NCBI GenBank assembly: GCA_034769895.1
Contig: CM068367.1
Location: forward strand, 124,843,927 to 124,907,926
Direction: 5' to 3'
DNA from: Magicicada septendecula
Taxonomy: Eukaryota; Arthropoda; Insecta; Hemiptera; Cicadidae
DNA length: 64,000 nt
Positions 1 to 12,495 of this stretch are shown in pieces (the stretch's first letter is position 1; each line of letters starts with the position of its first letter). The notes under the pieces are model-generated. The model searched no databases and was not told where the DNA came from. It saw only the letters and a list, made by a program, of their open reading frames with translations. Both the position numbers and the translations under genes were made by a program.

Positions 1-159
1 AAGATTTCACTTAACGAACCTGGCAATTACAGATTGATTTAAAGGTTTCGATATATAACCAAAAATATCGTGGCGACCGATTAACAGTTGGGGATCTTCT
101 GAGAGCGGTAAGTCAGAGTGGCGTGAGAGTAAGGTAAGTAAAAAGTATAGAACATAACA
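1..159 (+). repeat. 5' LTR of element A, 3' terminal part
   Basis: Ends in the canonical ACA two bases before the primer site. It contains the motif GGTAAGT (splice-donor-like) and an internal copy of TGGCGACCG at 71-79 that repeats the first nine bases of the true primer site. The rest of the LTR lies left of the window. Confidence 0.85.
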
Positions 160-161
160 AT

Positions 162-179
162 TGGCGACCGTGACAGGAC
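162..179 (+). other. Primer binding site of element A, tRNA-Arg type
   Basis: TGGCGACCGTGACAGGAC starts two bases after the LTR end. From memory of insect tRNA-Arg(UCG), it is complementary to the terminal 18 nt of that tRNA. This is the primer type used by the mdg1/412 group of Gypsy elements. Confidence 0.7.
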
Positions 180-408
180 TATTCAGATGAATTAATAATT
201 CATAGGAGTTTAGGCCTAATCTGAAGTACGAAATAGGTGATGATAATGGGCGGGTTTTTTGTAAGAAAAAATGTAAAATTACGAGATGTGTGAATAGCGG
301 TTAAGACGTAAACTATTGTTAAAGAGTTAAGTTATGAGATTTTGTGTAGATAATAACCAAGTTATATATATATATATATATAATAAAAAATAATTAGATT
401 TATAAAAA

Positions 409-1057
409 ATGGAAAATACGAAAGAAAGTAATAAAACTGAGGACTGGTTGCGTGAGATAATGGGGGAAATTAAACAAATGTCTACTGATAACAATAAGAA
501 ATTTGATGCTTTAAATGATCGTTTTGACAAAAAATTTGATAAGTTGAGTAGTGAAATACATGAACAGAAAGTAAAATGTGAAAGTAATTTCAATGAGTTA
601 AAAAACCTTATCTATGAGACCAATAAGCATGTAGAAAATACCCATGAAATATTTAAAAATAACTTGAATAAATTAGACCAGAATATTGAGAGAATGGGAG
701 TGGGTGTGATAAATACAGGTAAGAGTAAAACAAGCGAAAATTATAATGATATGTGTAAAAACGTGGGGTTAGAGAGTAAGATAATTAAGGAAGATGTTGA
801 AGTAGAATTTAGTAATGAAGTGTTGTTAGCGAGTGCTGATAAAAGTGTGAGAGAGTGTAATGAAAATTTAGATGGGCAAAGGGCAAATTTTTCCCAAGTT
901 TATTGTGAAATGGAATGTTCACAGTGGTTTTATGAGGACAGAGTTTCCTCTGGTGGTGGTGTGGAAGACGAGGTGTCTTCGGATGGTCCCTTAATTTTTT
1001 GTGGTTTACCCGGTAGAGGTAATAAGTATTTAATGGTGCCCTTTGCATGGAATGGGG

Positions 1058-1102
<45 letters not shown>

Positions 1103-1460
1103 GCAGATTTTAGATATTGAGAGAGATGAAAAAAGTGACGTACCTTGTGGAATAGAGATAGATGAATATTTTGATAATACTGTTGGAAATGATAACTTAC
1201 TTGATGTTGTAGTAGAAGAATATAATAATGATAAAATAACTTACCTGATGTTAACCAATAATACTGATGGAGACTGGACAAAAATAACTAATGTTGACAA
1301 GGTTTATGAAATAATAATAGGGAATAATCCTATAAATTATAATGGTACAATGAATGACATGGAATTAATGGATTATTATTATAATAATAATAAATTGAGT
1401 GTGAGTAAGAGTGAGAAATGTTATAAAAACGTAAGACTATTATACAACGATGTCGGGTAG
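409..1460 (+). pseudogene. Broken coiled-coil ORF of element A, homologous to the element C protein
   Basis: The frame opens at 409 and encodes a charged, Asn/Lys-rich, coiled-coil-like N-terminus. It runs into a GA dinucleotide repeat (1061-1100) read as Glu-Arg repeats, after which it stops at 1111-1113. The frame beginning at 1047 continues through the repeat to a stop at 1458-1460, so dinucleotide slippage has split one ORF in two. The C-terminal part matches the element C protein closely: both carry ITYLMLT, then DG/NGEWTK, YNNNNK or similar, and end KNVRLLYNDVG versus KYVRLLFEDMG. No zinc knuckle, protease or polymerase motif is visible. It may be a Gag derivative or a new type of retroelement protein; the function is unknown. 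Confidence 0.75.
1061..1100. repeat. (AG)20 microsatellite inside the element A ORF
   Basis: Forty bases of uninterrupted AG repeat inside coding sequence. The homologous position in element C (about 61546-61572) is a short imperfect GA-rich stretch that is in frame. The microsatellite therefore appears to have expanded from a coding Glu/Arg-rich segment and broken the frame. Confidence 0.9.
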
Positions 1461-4400
1461 ATAAGAAATCAATAAATGGACATTCTAAATATATTAAATA
1501 TTTTAATGTATGGTTATGACCTTGCCGAATTTGGAAATGAAGTGTGGTAAAATTGAACAATTAATGATGAAGATTTGTAAATAACTGATAGTGAAATTAA
1601 TTGTGTGTATTGTAAGATGTTATGTAAACAGTGTGTGTAGGTAGTAGAAATTGTTGTGATAATAATAATAATAATATTTTTGCAGTCTAAATAAATAACA
1701 AAAATAATTTTGAAGAGGATAACAAATGAATTGTAATTATTGTAATTGGTGAGAGTAATTAAAAATGTTGTGTTTTCAATAATTGATTTAATTAAAGTAA
1801 TTTGAGATGTTTAAATATTTTGATTGATTTAAGAGGTTATATAATGATGGATTTAAATTATTTTATGAGATGTGAATTTGACAATAATTAATAAATAAAT
1901 AAATGTTAAATTGTTTAGTATGGAATAACATTGTTGTTAAAATGTATCAGAAGGTACAGGGAGTTATTGATGTTTATATTTGTGTGCTTATGACAGGGTA
2001 TGAGCTATGTCCTGTGAGTATAAATTTTATAATACAAGTTATACAGAGTAAAATGTTTACAGGTGTTGAAAAGATGTTAAACTCAATGATGAAACTAATT
2101 TGAGATAATTGCACTAAATTGAAACCATAGTCAAAAGGTAGTAATAACTGAAATATGAGATAAAGTAAATGTTAATAATAAATTTGAAAATTTTGAGGAA
2201 TATAATTGCAGCAAAGGATAAATGATGAAATGATATATTAAAGAGTTAATAAAAAAATTTCAAATTATAATGTTTATAATATTCTGTATAAATTATTTAA
2301 AAAGAGAATTTTTTATTTAATGTGAATGTAACAATGCAAATGATCAAGGTTAATGTCTATTTGTTTATTATGTTATGTTATGTTTTCATACAAGAGATGT
2401 GGGTAATTTTGGGGGGTTGAGTGGTGTTAATAGAAGTGCTATACTTAGGGAGTGTAGAAACTGCAAGTGTAGAAGGGTAATTTAGTTATTAGTATGCTAT
2501 TGCCGTGGTGGCATGTGCCACGGTAGGTAGCAGTAAGTGTTGGGGGTAACAGAGAGTGTTACCTCCATCGGAAGCCAAAATGGCGTAAAATACACGGCAC
2601 ACCTTTTATATAATTTTATATTATATGCTGATTGATTGCTGTGCTGTGTATCATAATGACGAAGAGAACATGCCTGAATTTAGAGATGATTTCCCCGACT
2701 TTTCGGGCGATTACTGCCTTACCAGCACTAATTGTGGTTTTGGATAGCGGTCAGCTATGGCCAAAAAGTTAGAACCTTGACCATAGCTGGCTTGAAATTG
2801 GTGTATATTTGAAATTATTGGAGGGTGACTTAGGGGAAATCCCCGGAACTATGGAACAGCGGCTGCCACTCTGTTCGCATAGGAACAGTAAACCAGGTGG
2901 TAGGCCCGTTTTAAGGGCTTATTAATATGTAACAAAAGATATGATGATATCTACTTAATTTTAATATGTAACGCTGAAGCAAGGACACGGAGATGATAAA
3001 TTCCTCCACCAATGCCGTCCTTGTGGATGCAAATGGGCGCAACAGTCCACCCTCAGAAAACAATAGTATGTGTGGCAGGGTGGTTGCTCAGGGGAGCAAT
3101 GAATTAAAATTTTGTAACTTAAGGATGGTGACTCGCTCTTGAAGTAATTAAAGAATTGTTTCTTGATTTGATAAATAGGTGCATTAGATGTTATTATACG
3201 GTGTTTATTATGTCTTGTAAATGTATTAGTTTATTGTGTTAGAGGTAAGGATTGATAAAATGTGTAATTTGTATAATTTTGAAATGTGTTTATAGTAAGG
3301 TCATTCACCTTGCCTAGAAAATCAGCTGATCAGCAGTAAAATGTCACTTATAAATTGTTTGCAAGTTTCCAATGTAATTAATGTTTGAATAGAATGATTT
3401 TAATGTGTTAAAAGATTTTAATTTAAATGATGGAAGTACTTTGAGATAGTTGAGAATTTTGTAAAAGATGTGTAAAAGGGAGTTGATGTGTAAAAGATAG
3501 TAAATGGGAGATTTTGGGTGATTATTATTTTGTTAGGACATGTAGATCAGTCCAAGTTAAGTTAAAGGGGTACTAGAGAGAATAATATTGGTGTGAATTA
3601 ATGTAATGTAGAATTTGAGAGATAATAGAGACACAGTAGCTATGGGGATAATTTGTATAGTAATGACAGATATATTGATGTAATAAATAAGTGGAGATAT
3701 TTTGTTGTAGATGAAAGTGATGTATTGGGAGAGTAAATAGTTGATGGGAATTTTGTAAGGGGGGGGTGTGTAAGGAGTCCGCAACGACAGGCATTGTGGC
3801 GGGTAGCAGTGGGTTTTCAGTGAGTGATTGCCGGGTAAATAGGAAGGGCAAGATGTGGAGACGGTGGTGAGTTGAGGGAACACACATCCTAAGTACAAAG
3901 GGGTAGAGAGTATTTTTTATATATAAGGGTAGAATGGGGCGATATCAGTTGAGTAGTAAGTTGGGTTTAGAGAATGTTTGATAGGTGTTTTTGATAGAGG
4001 GGTGTCATGTTAGTTAAAGCTGTTAGTGATGTTATAGTCAGAGGGGGAAAGATTATAAATATATAAATGCCAAGTGGTAAATTAAATTGTTATGAATAAA
4101 TGAATCACCCAAGCTAATTGAGAACGAGAATGTTAAAGAAAGAAAATCATAGTTAAAATGAAAAAAATTACTTGAAACAAGTGACAAATTTTAATAGAAT
4201 CTGAGAATAATGTGAAGCTATAAAATGTGTAATTTTGATTAATTTAAATGTCAGTTTTATTGTTAATGGTAATAATACTATGTTAATTTTAAATGTCTTA
4301 TTTTATTATGTTTTATTGTGTTTAAAGAGAAAAAATTTTAAAGATGTCATGTATTTTATGAACATAGGTATGTCAAGGTCGCTGACTTGACCCAGAGAGA

Positions 4401-5187
4401 TCAGCTGATGGTTGATGTTATAAACTAGACCAGTTTTGGCAATTGCTTGATGAAAATTTGGTCGTTTAATTGATTTAAATAATTTTAAATTTTTTCCGAA
4501 ATTGGTAAAAATATTTTGATAAAAAAAAAATTTTTTTTGATTTTTTTTTTGTGCCTGGCATCTAATTGATGTTTTGAGTTTTAAGTGTATTATTGTTTAT
4601 GTGTATTGCGAGGGTTTTATTGAATTATATTGTTTAGAATATCTGTGTAATCAAATGTTAGGATAAGTGAGTTCATGTTTTAATTAGATGTTCAATTTAT
4701 TTGTTTTTCTGATTATTAATAGTAATGAAGAAAATTCATAGATTCAGATAAGAGATTTTGTTTTGATTTTCTGAGAGAGTAATGGTAATATAAAAATCTG
4801 ATTTTGATTTAATGAAATTTTTGAATTTGAAGATAAATTTTGTTAGGATGTAGTAATATATGTAATATATGTAATAATATATGTACGCGCCCAGTATTTG
4901 CCAAAGGCGACAGAGTATGCATGCAAAGGGGGAACATATCGGTTGAGGATCTGGCATGGAGTAAGGCCAGGGGTTTGGAGTTTGGGGTGGTATGTTAGAA
5001 GGTTAGGTGCTCTGTGGTGCGTGTCTGTTCGATTTTATGGTGTTGGGATCTCGAATAGAGAAGTCCAGTAATATCGTTCAGGTGCAGCCATAGTCGCCGA
5101 GCCAGGGGGGTAGTTTACCCATGATGTATAAGAACTAATGGGGGGTTGTTGGCACCATATCCTCACTGATCCTCTTAGGGGTTTAGC
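1461..5187. other. Non-coding interior of element A
   Basis: No frame with coding character in 3.7 kb. The plus strand is G-rich and C-poor in most parts (7 C in 3541-3660 by hand count). An exception is a more GC-rich, hairpin-dense island at about 2500-3100. The last few hundred bases before 5187 resemble the corresponding part of element C in short blocks such as the one around GAAGTCCAGTAA. Confidence 0.7.
2503..3099. other. Hairpin-dense island within element A
   Basis: Several perfect short inverted repeats cluster here: CCGTGG/CCACGG (2503-2523), GGTAAC/GTTACC (2545-2550 with 2558-2563), CAGCTATGG/CCATAGCTG (2752-2760 with 2781-2789) and TTGCTC/GAGCAA (3084-3089 with 3094-3099). Base composition is higher in GC than the flanks. 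I did not find this block in element C. It could be a structured RNA signal or a nested short element; nothing decides between these. Confidence 0.45.
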
Positions 5188-5225
5188 AATGAGATTTCTT
5201 CTGTTTTGACAGAAGATCTCTCATT
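5188..5225 (+). other. Hairpin directly upstream of the element A polypurine tract
   Basis: Arms 5188-5204 and 5209-5225 pair at 15 of 17 positions around a 4-nt loop. The 3' arm runs straight into the G-rich tract that precedes the 3' LTR. Element C has a hairpin of different sequence at the same place. Confidence 0.75.
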
Positions 5226-5236
5226 GGGGGGGGTAT
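5226..5236 (+). other. Polypurine tract region of element A
   Basis: A run of eight G (5226-5233) followed by TAT precedes the TGTAAC start of the 3' LTR. This is the expected primer position for plus-strand DNA synthesis. Confidence 0.65.
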
Positions 5237-6500
5237 TGTAACGGGGCTAAAGGGAGGGGTTTTTATTTTATTAAAATGTTGTAAATTCATTTCATCTGCG
5301 TGGCCAGTCACGTGTTAAACAAAAGCTTTGTTCAGACAAAGAAACGGTGAGGTGAACTAAGTACAATGGAATGCGTCAAGGTGCGACAGCGCAATAAAAT
5401 TCTCAGAACTGTAATACTGTGTTACGCGCAACCACAACCAGGTGCGCGGACGGGACGCCAAGCAGATCAACCGACACTGCCGAAAATGGCGCAAAGTCGA
5501 AGGTTTTGTTCGACATACAGTCCGAGCTGGAGGAAGTATGGATAAGTCACGCCTATTCCAGTGACGTAAACCAGTGGCAGTGTAATTTCGTTAACGTCCA
5601 ACACAGGGGAATTGCACGTGGTACCATGAACAGTGACTATGACTTTAACGCACAAGGCATTGCTTTCCGTCTTGTCAAAAACATCTAAGTAGTGGGGACT
5701 ATGCAGATTTTCTTCGCAGTTCCCCGCCGAAGCTAAACCTGGCCAGGTTAGCGCACTAACAGAGGCTTTTCAATAAAATTTTGTTATCATCAATTAAAAG
5801 AGAATCAGTTGTAGAACTAGGTGAAAATGAGTGCGGCATGTAACGACGAAGACAAAACGAAATCATAAACCTTTTTTTTTTGGAAATTTAAAAGTGAATT
5901 TTGTTTCTGACGCGCCACGCGGTCGGGAAGACGCCACTACAGCAAGTATTCAATAATGTTCTTTTTTAAATAAATAACAAGGGGGTTTTTGTAATGGAAT
6001 GAATGTGTGTGTAGGCATTGCTGGGACGCCTTAATAAAATAACAAAATAAAAAGGTAGAATAAGTTGGTTGCAACATATAATTTTTGTTTTTGTATATGT
6101 ATATGTTTAAAATTAGAATGAGAAAAAGTAACGCTATAAAATCATAAATTTAAAATGAAGTAGAGTCAATGCAATTTCACTAGAATGTTTCAAAAAATAT
6201 AATTTGCGAGTAAAGAGCTTGTTAAAATTTATAAGTGTAGGAGAGCGTAAGTTTGATTTGAAGGTTAATAAAATGAATTACTAGCGTAACCATGTTTTAA
6301 GCTAATTATTACGCCACATTACCATCACCTATCCAGTATGGAAGATTTCGCTTAACGAACCTGGCAATTACAGTTTGATTTAAAGGTTTCGATATATAAC
6401 CAAAAATATCGTGGCGACCGATTAATAGTTGGGGATATTCTGAGAGCGGTAAGTCAGAGTGGCGTGAGAGTGAGGTACGTAAAAAGTATAGAACACAACA
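5237..6500 (+). repeat. 3' LTR of element A (1264 bp)
   Basis: Starts TGTAACGGGG and ends ACACAACA, and its last 159 bases match the 5' LTR end. It is unusually long. It contains a CRE-type octamer at 5562-5569 and a PBS-like TGGCGACCG at 6412-6420. A diverged relative occurs at 25767. The apparent 89-codon frame at 5419-5688 lies in the LTR and is judged fortuitous. Confidence 0.85.
5562..5569. promoter_or_regulatory. CRE/ATF-type octamer in LTR A
   Basis: TGACGTAA, 325 bases into the LTR. The same or a closely related octamer is found at similar depth in four other LTRs of this window. Confidence 0.5.
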
Positions 6501-7868
<1,368 letters not shown>

Positions 7869-8880
7869 TGTAACGGGACATTTCAGCCCACCTAATATTT
7901 TGGGGAAAACAACATAAATTTTATTCATAAATTATAACAACGTAGCAAGCAATGAGTGAATTTGTGTCAAGGTCACATCCAAGATGCATGATGAACAGTT
8001 ATTTTTAGATACATGACCCGTAACCTATGAGATAACGGGTCATACGATATGACGTCAGAGACCAACCCAGCTTCATATTTTCTCTGGAATGTAGGTCTAA
8101 AATAATCATCTCGTCAAAACTGAATTAGAAACTCAAGAGAACAATAGTTTGGCATCACGTGATTCCCTTACTACTTCGGAAATTGAGACATTAAATTTCA
8201 CCAGTTTTCAATAACAACTCATACGGTACGGCCGTGTAGTTCGCGGACAAAATTTCGGGCGCGCCCAAACAAGCCAAAAAATGTAAAAACGAAAGAAATA
8301 AGTGTTTAAATAGTAAAAAATTAAATAACAGTTTATTTTTTATTTAATTGGTGAAAGTAAAGAAAATGTGTGGAGTGACGGGAAGTACTTCAGGAAGTTG
8401 GACTGTTTTGGACAAATTCTCAGATAAATAATCATAAAGGACGACCAAAATTATCAAAATTTAAAACTAAAAAATAAAAATTGAAAAAATATAAATTAAA
8501 ATGAGCTCATAAGGGAAAATAAGATGTGGTATGTGTGCGGGTGTGCGTGTGGGTATGGTAATTATAAGAAAACCTTGAAGCGCTGGTTTGTGTTGGGTTA
8601 AAAAATCATTTTGTTTTCTGTCTTAATAAATTCTATTTTGAATAAATAATTAATTAATGTTAATGGCGAATTACTAAAGTTTGTATCAGGGGAATTGAAG
8701 GGAATGTACAAGTTTGTTATTTAAATGGAAAAATGTCTTTGATTAATGATTTAATAAAAATAATGTTGATCTAGTTCTTTCAAAACGAGTTAGTTATTTT
8801 CAACAACCATTTGCTCTCCAAAATACGCTTAACCGAACTCTGGTGTACCTTGGGTAAGTAAATTTGGCAACAGTGTAACA
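7869..8880 (+). repeat. LTR relic (about 1.0 kb) of a TGTAAC-type Gypsy element
   Basis: Starts TGTAACGGGAC and ends TGTAACA, with a GGTAAGT motif near the end as in LTR A. The sequence GTGTCAAGGTCA near its start and several downstream blocks recur in the LTR at 20119. TGGCGTCCG, a primer-site-like sequence, follows directly at 8881. It is therefore probably a 5' LTR whose interior has been lost. It contains TGACGTCA at 8050-8057. Confidence 0.6.
8050..8057. promoter_or_regulatory. CRE octamer in LTR relic
   Basis: Perfect palindrome TGACGTCA, 181 bases into the LTR. Confidence 0.45.
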
Positions 8881-8899
8881 TGGCGTCCGAAATACGGAC
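8881..8899 (+). other. Degenerate primer binding site after the LTR relic
   Basis: TGGCGTCCGAAATACGGAC directly abuts the LTR end. It resembles the tRNA-Lys(UUU)-type primer site used by element C, with several differences. Confidence 0.4.
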
Positions 8900-9693
8900 G
8901 AAAACAGTGAACAAAATTAAAATTAATTAAAGAGTGGGTGTATGAAATAGTACAGGTTGACTTCATATAAAATAAAAAACAAGTTAAGACTAATCTAATC
9001 ACCATTACTACCTTTAAACTAGCTGAATCAGTCACATGAATGTAAACTGTAATAACACAATAAAAATACGGATTATGGAACCATTGTTTACGAGATACTT
9101 ATTGACTGAATTGATTTTCCTATATTTCATATGTATACGCTGTGTAATAAAACTTGTTTGTATTTAAAAAAGAGTTACTACTACATTAGTGTACAAAGCT
9201 GAAAAAAATAAAACAGCCTAGAAATTAAGAGATTAACAAACTTTGTCAATTTTTTCAACATTGTGGGGGGGGGGTCCAGTCCCATTCGCCCCCGTAAATA
9301 CACTCCTGTTAATGTGTACCGCACTCAGGCTTTTGACTACTGTTTGATGTTCTTGGATGGAAAGAAATAAATCTACCAAAGAACAACAAAAACCAGGTTT
9401 AGGGTGAAAAAGCACAATTCAATGCAGGACACAACCAACAAAGACCAAATCACACATGTATACAAATAATAATAGGTTTGTCTACCCTAAAATATGTAAG
9501 GTATAATATGTAATCCTAAGTAAGGTACATATTTACTCAATACTATTTTTTTAAACTGTTGCATAAAAATGTCTATATGAGGTTTGATAAAAAATTTCAA
9601 GTTATTTTTCTTTATTTGACAAATATTGTTTGTTTATCTATATTTATATTGTTCCCTGCAGTGTAATCATCACAGAATACACCACAATTATGC
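8900..9693. other. Intronic sequence without genes
   Basis: Probably contains a short remnant of the interior of the preceding LTR element. No coding frame is recognised. A run of nine or more G near 9264 and the sequence after it look like a decayed transposon end. Confidence 0.4.
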
Positions 9694-10063
9694 TGTTCGA
9701 TATTTCGGATCGAACCAGTCATTATTTTCATTTTCCAAAGTTGGCACTATGGCTTTTGTAGGGCTCATACATGCAATGAACTTGTGGCTTTTGTCGCACG
9801 CCAGCCATCTTAGTGTTATCATCCACGGGTCGGGACTCCTCGGCAGGTAGAACTCCGTACATTTAACCCATCCTCTTCCCAACCAGTCTATCCTGCCTTG
9901 AGTGTCAGGATCAACCCAGTCGTGAGATACGGTAAGTCATTTTTATATTATTTATGTCTTGTTAGCAATTCTGCACGCTGCTGCTATAGAGCTCACCAGA
10001 GGCTATTAAATTATCACGTAAGAAAGCCGTCGTACTTTCAATCTTTTAAAATATTATCGTACA
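9694..10063 (+). repeat. 5' LTR of the BEL element
   Basis: Starts TGTTCG and ends GTACA. 367 of 370 positions match the 3' LTR. Confidence 0.95.
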
Positions 10064-11185
10064 TCTATTTACTACCAGAGGTTTCATGAGGTTGCTAGCT
10101 TTTCAATTAAATTGCTTGCCGTCACGACTGGGAGCGTGTTTTGTAATTTTGTGCATGTTGCTGCTGGTGGGTCGAGTTTCAGTAATTGGGTTATAAGTCA
10201 GTTTTGGCTGCGTGATTTTTATTTTAATTACCAACGTGCCGTGCCGTTTCGTTTTTTGTGCCTGCTCGTGGTTGTTTTGCATGCCGTTAATTTTTCCAAT
10301 TTCATGAATGTTTGTCATTTGCATGATATTGCACGGAAGCACGTTGGTATAATACGTACGCATGTGAACTACGAGTTTGCGTTTCAATGCTGTTGCTTGG
10401 TGTCAGCAGTGAACGTCGTGTGTGCATGGCCAGGTGGGCAAATTTTGTGTAAAAATTTTGCACCTTGTTTTTTAGGGTAGTCGTTTAATTACTGGGTCAA
10501 GTCTGGCGAAGTTTGTTTCCATCCTGTTACGGTTTGCGTTCCACGTGAAATTGTGCGCTACGTGTTTGCGACAGTCAGGCGTAAAGGGAACGGTTTTAGG
10601 TTATCCGGATTTCGGAATAGCCTGCCTTTGTATTTAATTTTTTCGGCATTGGCCATTACCTTTAGGTGCGGTTTATATTTTGCATATGCGTTATCCTGTC
10701 CATACACGCCGCGTTGACCATCAGTTTTGGCATTTAATGTGTCCAAGTTATTGTGTTTGGTTCGGTAACTGGTGAATTGTTGTACATTGTACTTTGCTGT
10801 GTTTTGTGTGTATTTATTCTATTTGGTATTATACATGTTTGTTTTTTGGGTGCACTTTTGTGTACCATTATTTTGCACCGTAGCGCTGTAATCTTGTGTA
10901 ACTTGTGTTTTTGTTGTCGTGCTTTTGCGCTGTGTAGATCAATTTGTTGCGTGTTTAATTTATTGTGTTGGGTATTATTTGCCTGTTGGATTGTGTAAGT
11001 TGTATTTTGCCTTGCACTAATTTACTTTTGTATTTATCTTGCTCGGTATTGTGTATGCAAAGTAGTTGTGTCAGACGCCTAGTTATCTCGATCACTGTTA
11101 GGCTAAGTCGGGTCGTGATTATTGTTCAATTTCTAATTCTCTTGTTAAGGGTGGTTGTCGGTTGCGTGATATTTTTTAATTCAGT
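10064..11185 (+). other. Long 5' leader of the BEL element
   Basis: 1.1 kb between LTR and gag, T- and G-rich. I could not identify a convincing tRNA primer site after the LTR. Short Cys/Leu/Val-rich open frames here (for example 10753-10998) follow from base composition and are not annotated. Confidence 0.6.
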
Positions 11186-12495
11186 ATGCCTGCTAAATTG
11201 TCGCTGGCAGCTTTTGACCGGACCACTTCGGTGGGAATACTTGCGTTGCAGCATTTAATAAATAGGTTGGAAGGGTTGTCGCAAATAAGGGTCGTGGATC
11301 AACATGAAGCCGGTATCTTGGCCTCCAGGTTGTCCGAAAAATATCAAGATCTTCTCGGTAAGGTGGATCCTTACCTATTGGCAGAGTCATTGCCCGAGGG
11401 ATTGGACGAGGACCACATTTTTTCAGTGGTAGCGCAAATTGAGGATATTTATGTCCGGGGTAGCATTTTAGCTTCAAAACTAACAAAACCAGAGATACCG
11501 GTTGGTTCCGGTCGGTTCTCATCGGCAAGTGGCGGGCACTCAGGTTTTCTCGTTCATGAGTTGCCGAAGCTTTCGTTACCTTGTTTTGATGGCCAGGCCA
11601 AATGTTGGTCCCAGTTTTGGTCAAAGTTCACCACATTAGTGGACAAAAGTCCTGCCCTCACTCCGAAGCAGAAATTGTTATATTTATTGACTCATCTTAA
11701 GGGTGAGGCATATGAGAAGGTTGCCGCGCTTCCCATAGTTGATGATAGTTATTCACTTGCACTGTCAACTCTTAAAAGTCGTTATCACAATCCTCGTTTG
11801 GCCGCTCGGGTTTATTGTACCAATCTGCTTCAGTTACCAGCCGCTTCTATTAGAAAATTGGTGGACAGCTTCAATGCTAACTTTTCAGCGTTGTCAGCTC
11901 TAAACATTGCTGATATATATATCAAGCAATATACGCGTCTTTTGTATTGTCTAGGCTGGATCTATCATTGCGTGAACGCTTTGAGGCGTCTGTTACGGAC
12001 AAAGAGAATCTCCCTGCCCTAACAGAAATTATGACATTTTTAACCGCTATGGCGGAACAGAAAGAACAGGCATCTTTGGAATCGGCTTTACCTGCTCTTC
12101 CTAGCACTAGCCACCAGAAAACCCAGAAGGTTTCTTTTTCTAAGGCTACTCCTCTTGCTGTGTCTACATTATCTGCGGAGGTTACGCAACGGGATGCATC
12201 TAGTTCACGTTGCCTTCATTGCGATTCCCGGACCCATGTGCTTCTCAAGTGTCCGGCGTGGCTGAGTAGGGACCCTAGGGCTCGTTTTCAAAGTCTTAAA
12301 AATAAAAAATGTTGTCTTTCATGCCTCCAACATAAACATTCGGGCTGGTGCAAAAATAGGTGCAAAACGTGTGGCTCTAAGTACCACCACACTTTACTTC
12401 ATTTCAAAAATGCCCGTCCGTCTCCGTCTCGTTCACAGATTTCTGACACAGCTGAACTCAAGGCTTCGGGGGTCGTCGCTTGTAGACCAAGTTGA
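11186..12495 (+). pseudogene. BEL/Pao gag, frameshifted
   Basis: Starts with ATG at 11186 (MPAKLSLAAFDRTT). The capsid-like part includes LPKLSLPCFDG and LKGEAYEKV. At a short TA repeat near 11911-11920 the frame shifts: the first frame ends at 12022, while the homologous sequence continues in the next frame through LSLRERFEAS. Three zinc-knuckle-like motifs follow: CX2CX4HX4C starting at 12211, a CX2C...H...C variant, and CX2CX4HX4H ending in HHTLLHF. This trio is typical of BEL/Pao Gag. The second frame ends at 12493-12495 and the protease continues in another frame. Gag assembles the particle and binds RNA; this copy cannot make the full protein. Confidence 0.88.

Larger units (their letters stand above)
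1..6500 (+). mobile_element. Element A: non-autonomous Gypsy-like LTR retrotransposon (5' end outside window)
   Basis: The first 159 bases recur at 6342-6500 without indels and with 7 mismatches by my count (about 4%), so this is the end of a 5' LTR and the matching end of a 3' LTR. A tRNA primer site follows the first copy and a polypurine tract precedes the second LTR at 5237. The interior of about 5.1 kb holds one ORF of about 350 codons (409-1460, broken) and then about 3.7 kb with no coding potential. No protease, reverse transcriptase or integrase is present. This architecture fits a large retrotransposon derivative mobilised in trans. Assignment to Gypsy rests on LTR ends (TGT...ACA), the primer site and resemblance to neighbouring elements, not on a polymerase. 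Confidence 0.85.

Noticed and set aside
5419-5688. Frame in LTR A similar at protein level to 25922-26170
   Set aside because: The similarity is at the nucleotide level of related LTRs, and the frames diverge at both ends.
10753-10998. Very hydrophobic, Cys-rich 81-codon frame in the BEL leader
   Set aside because: The leader is T/G-rich, so any frame reads as Cys, Val, Leu and Phe; no start context or homologue recognised.
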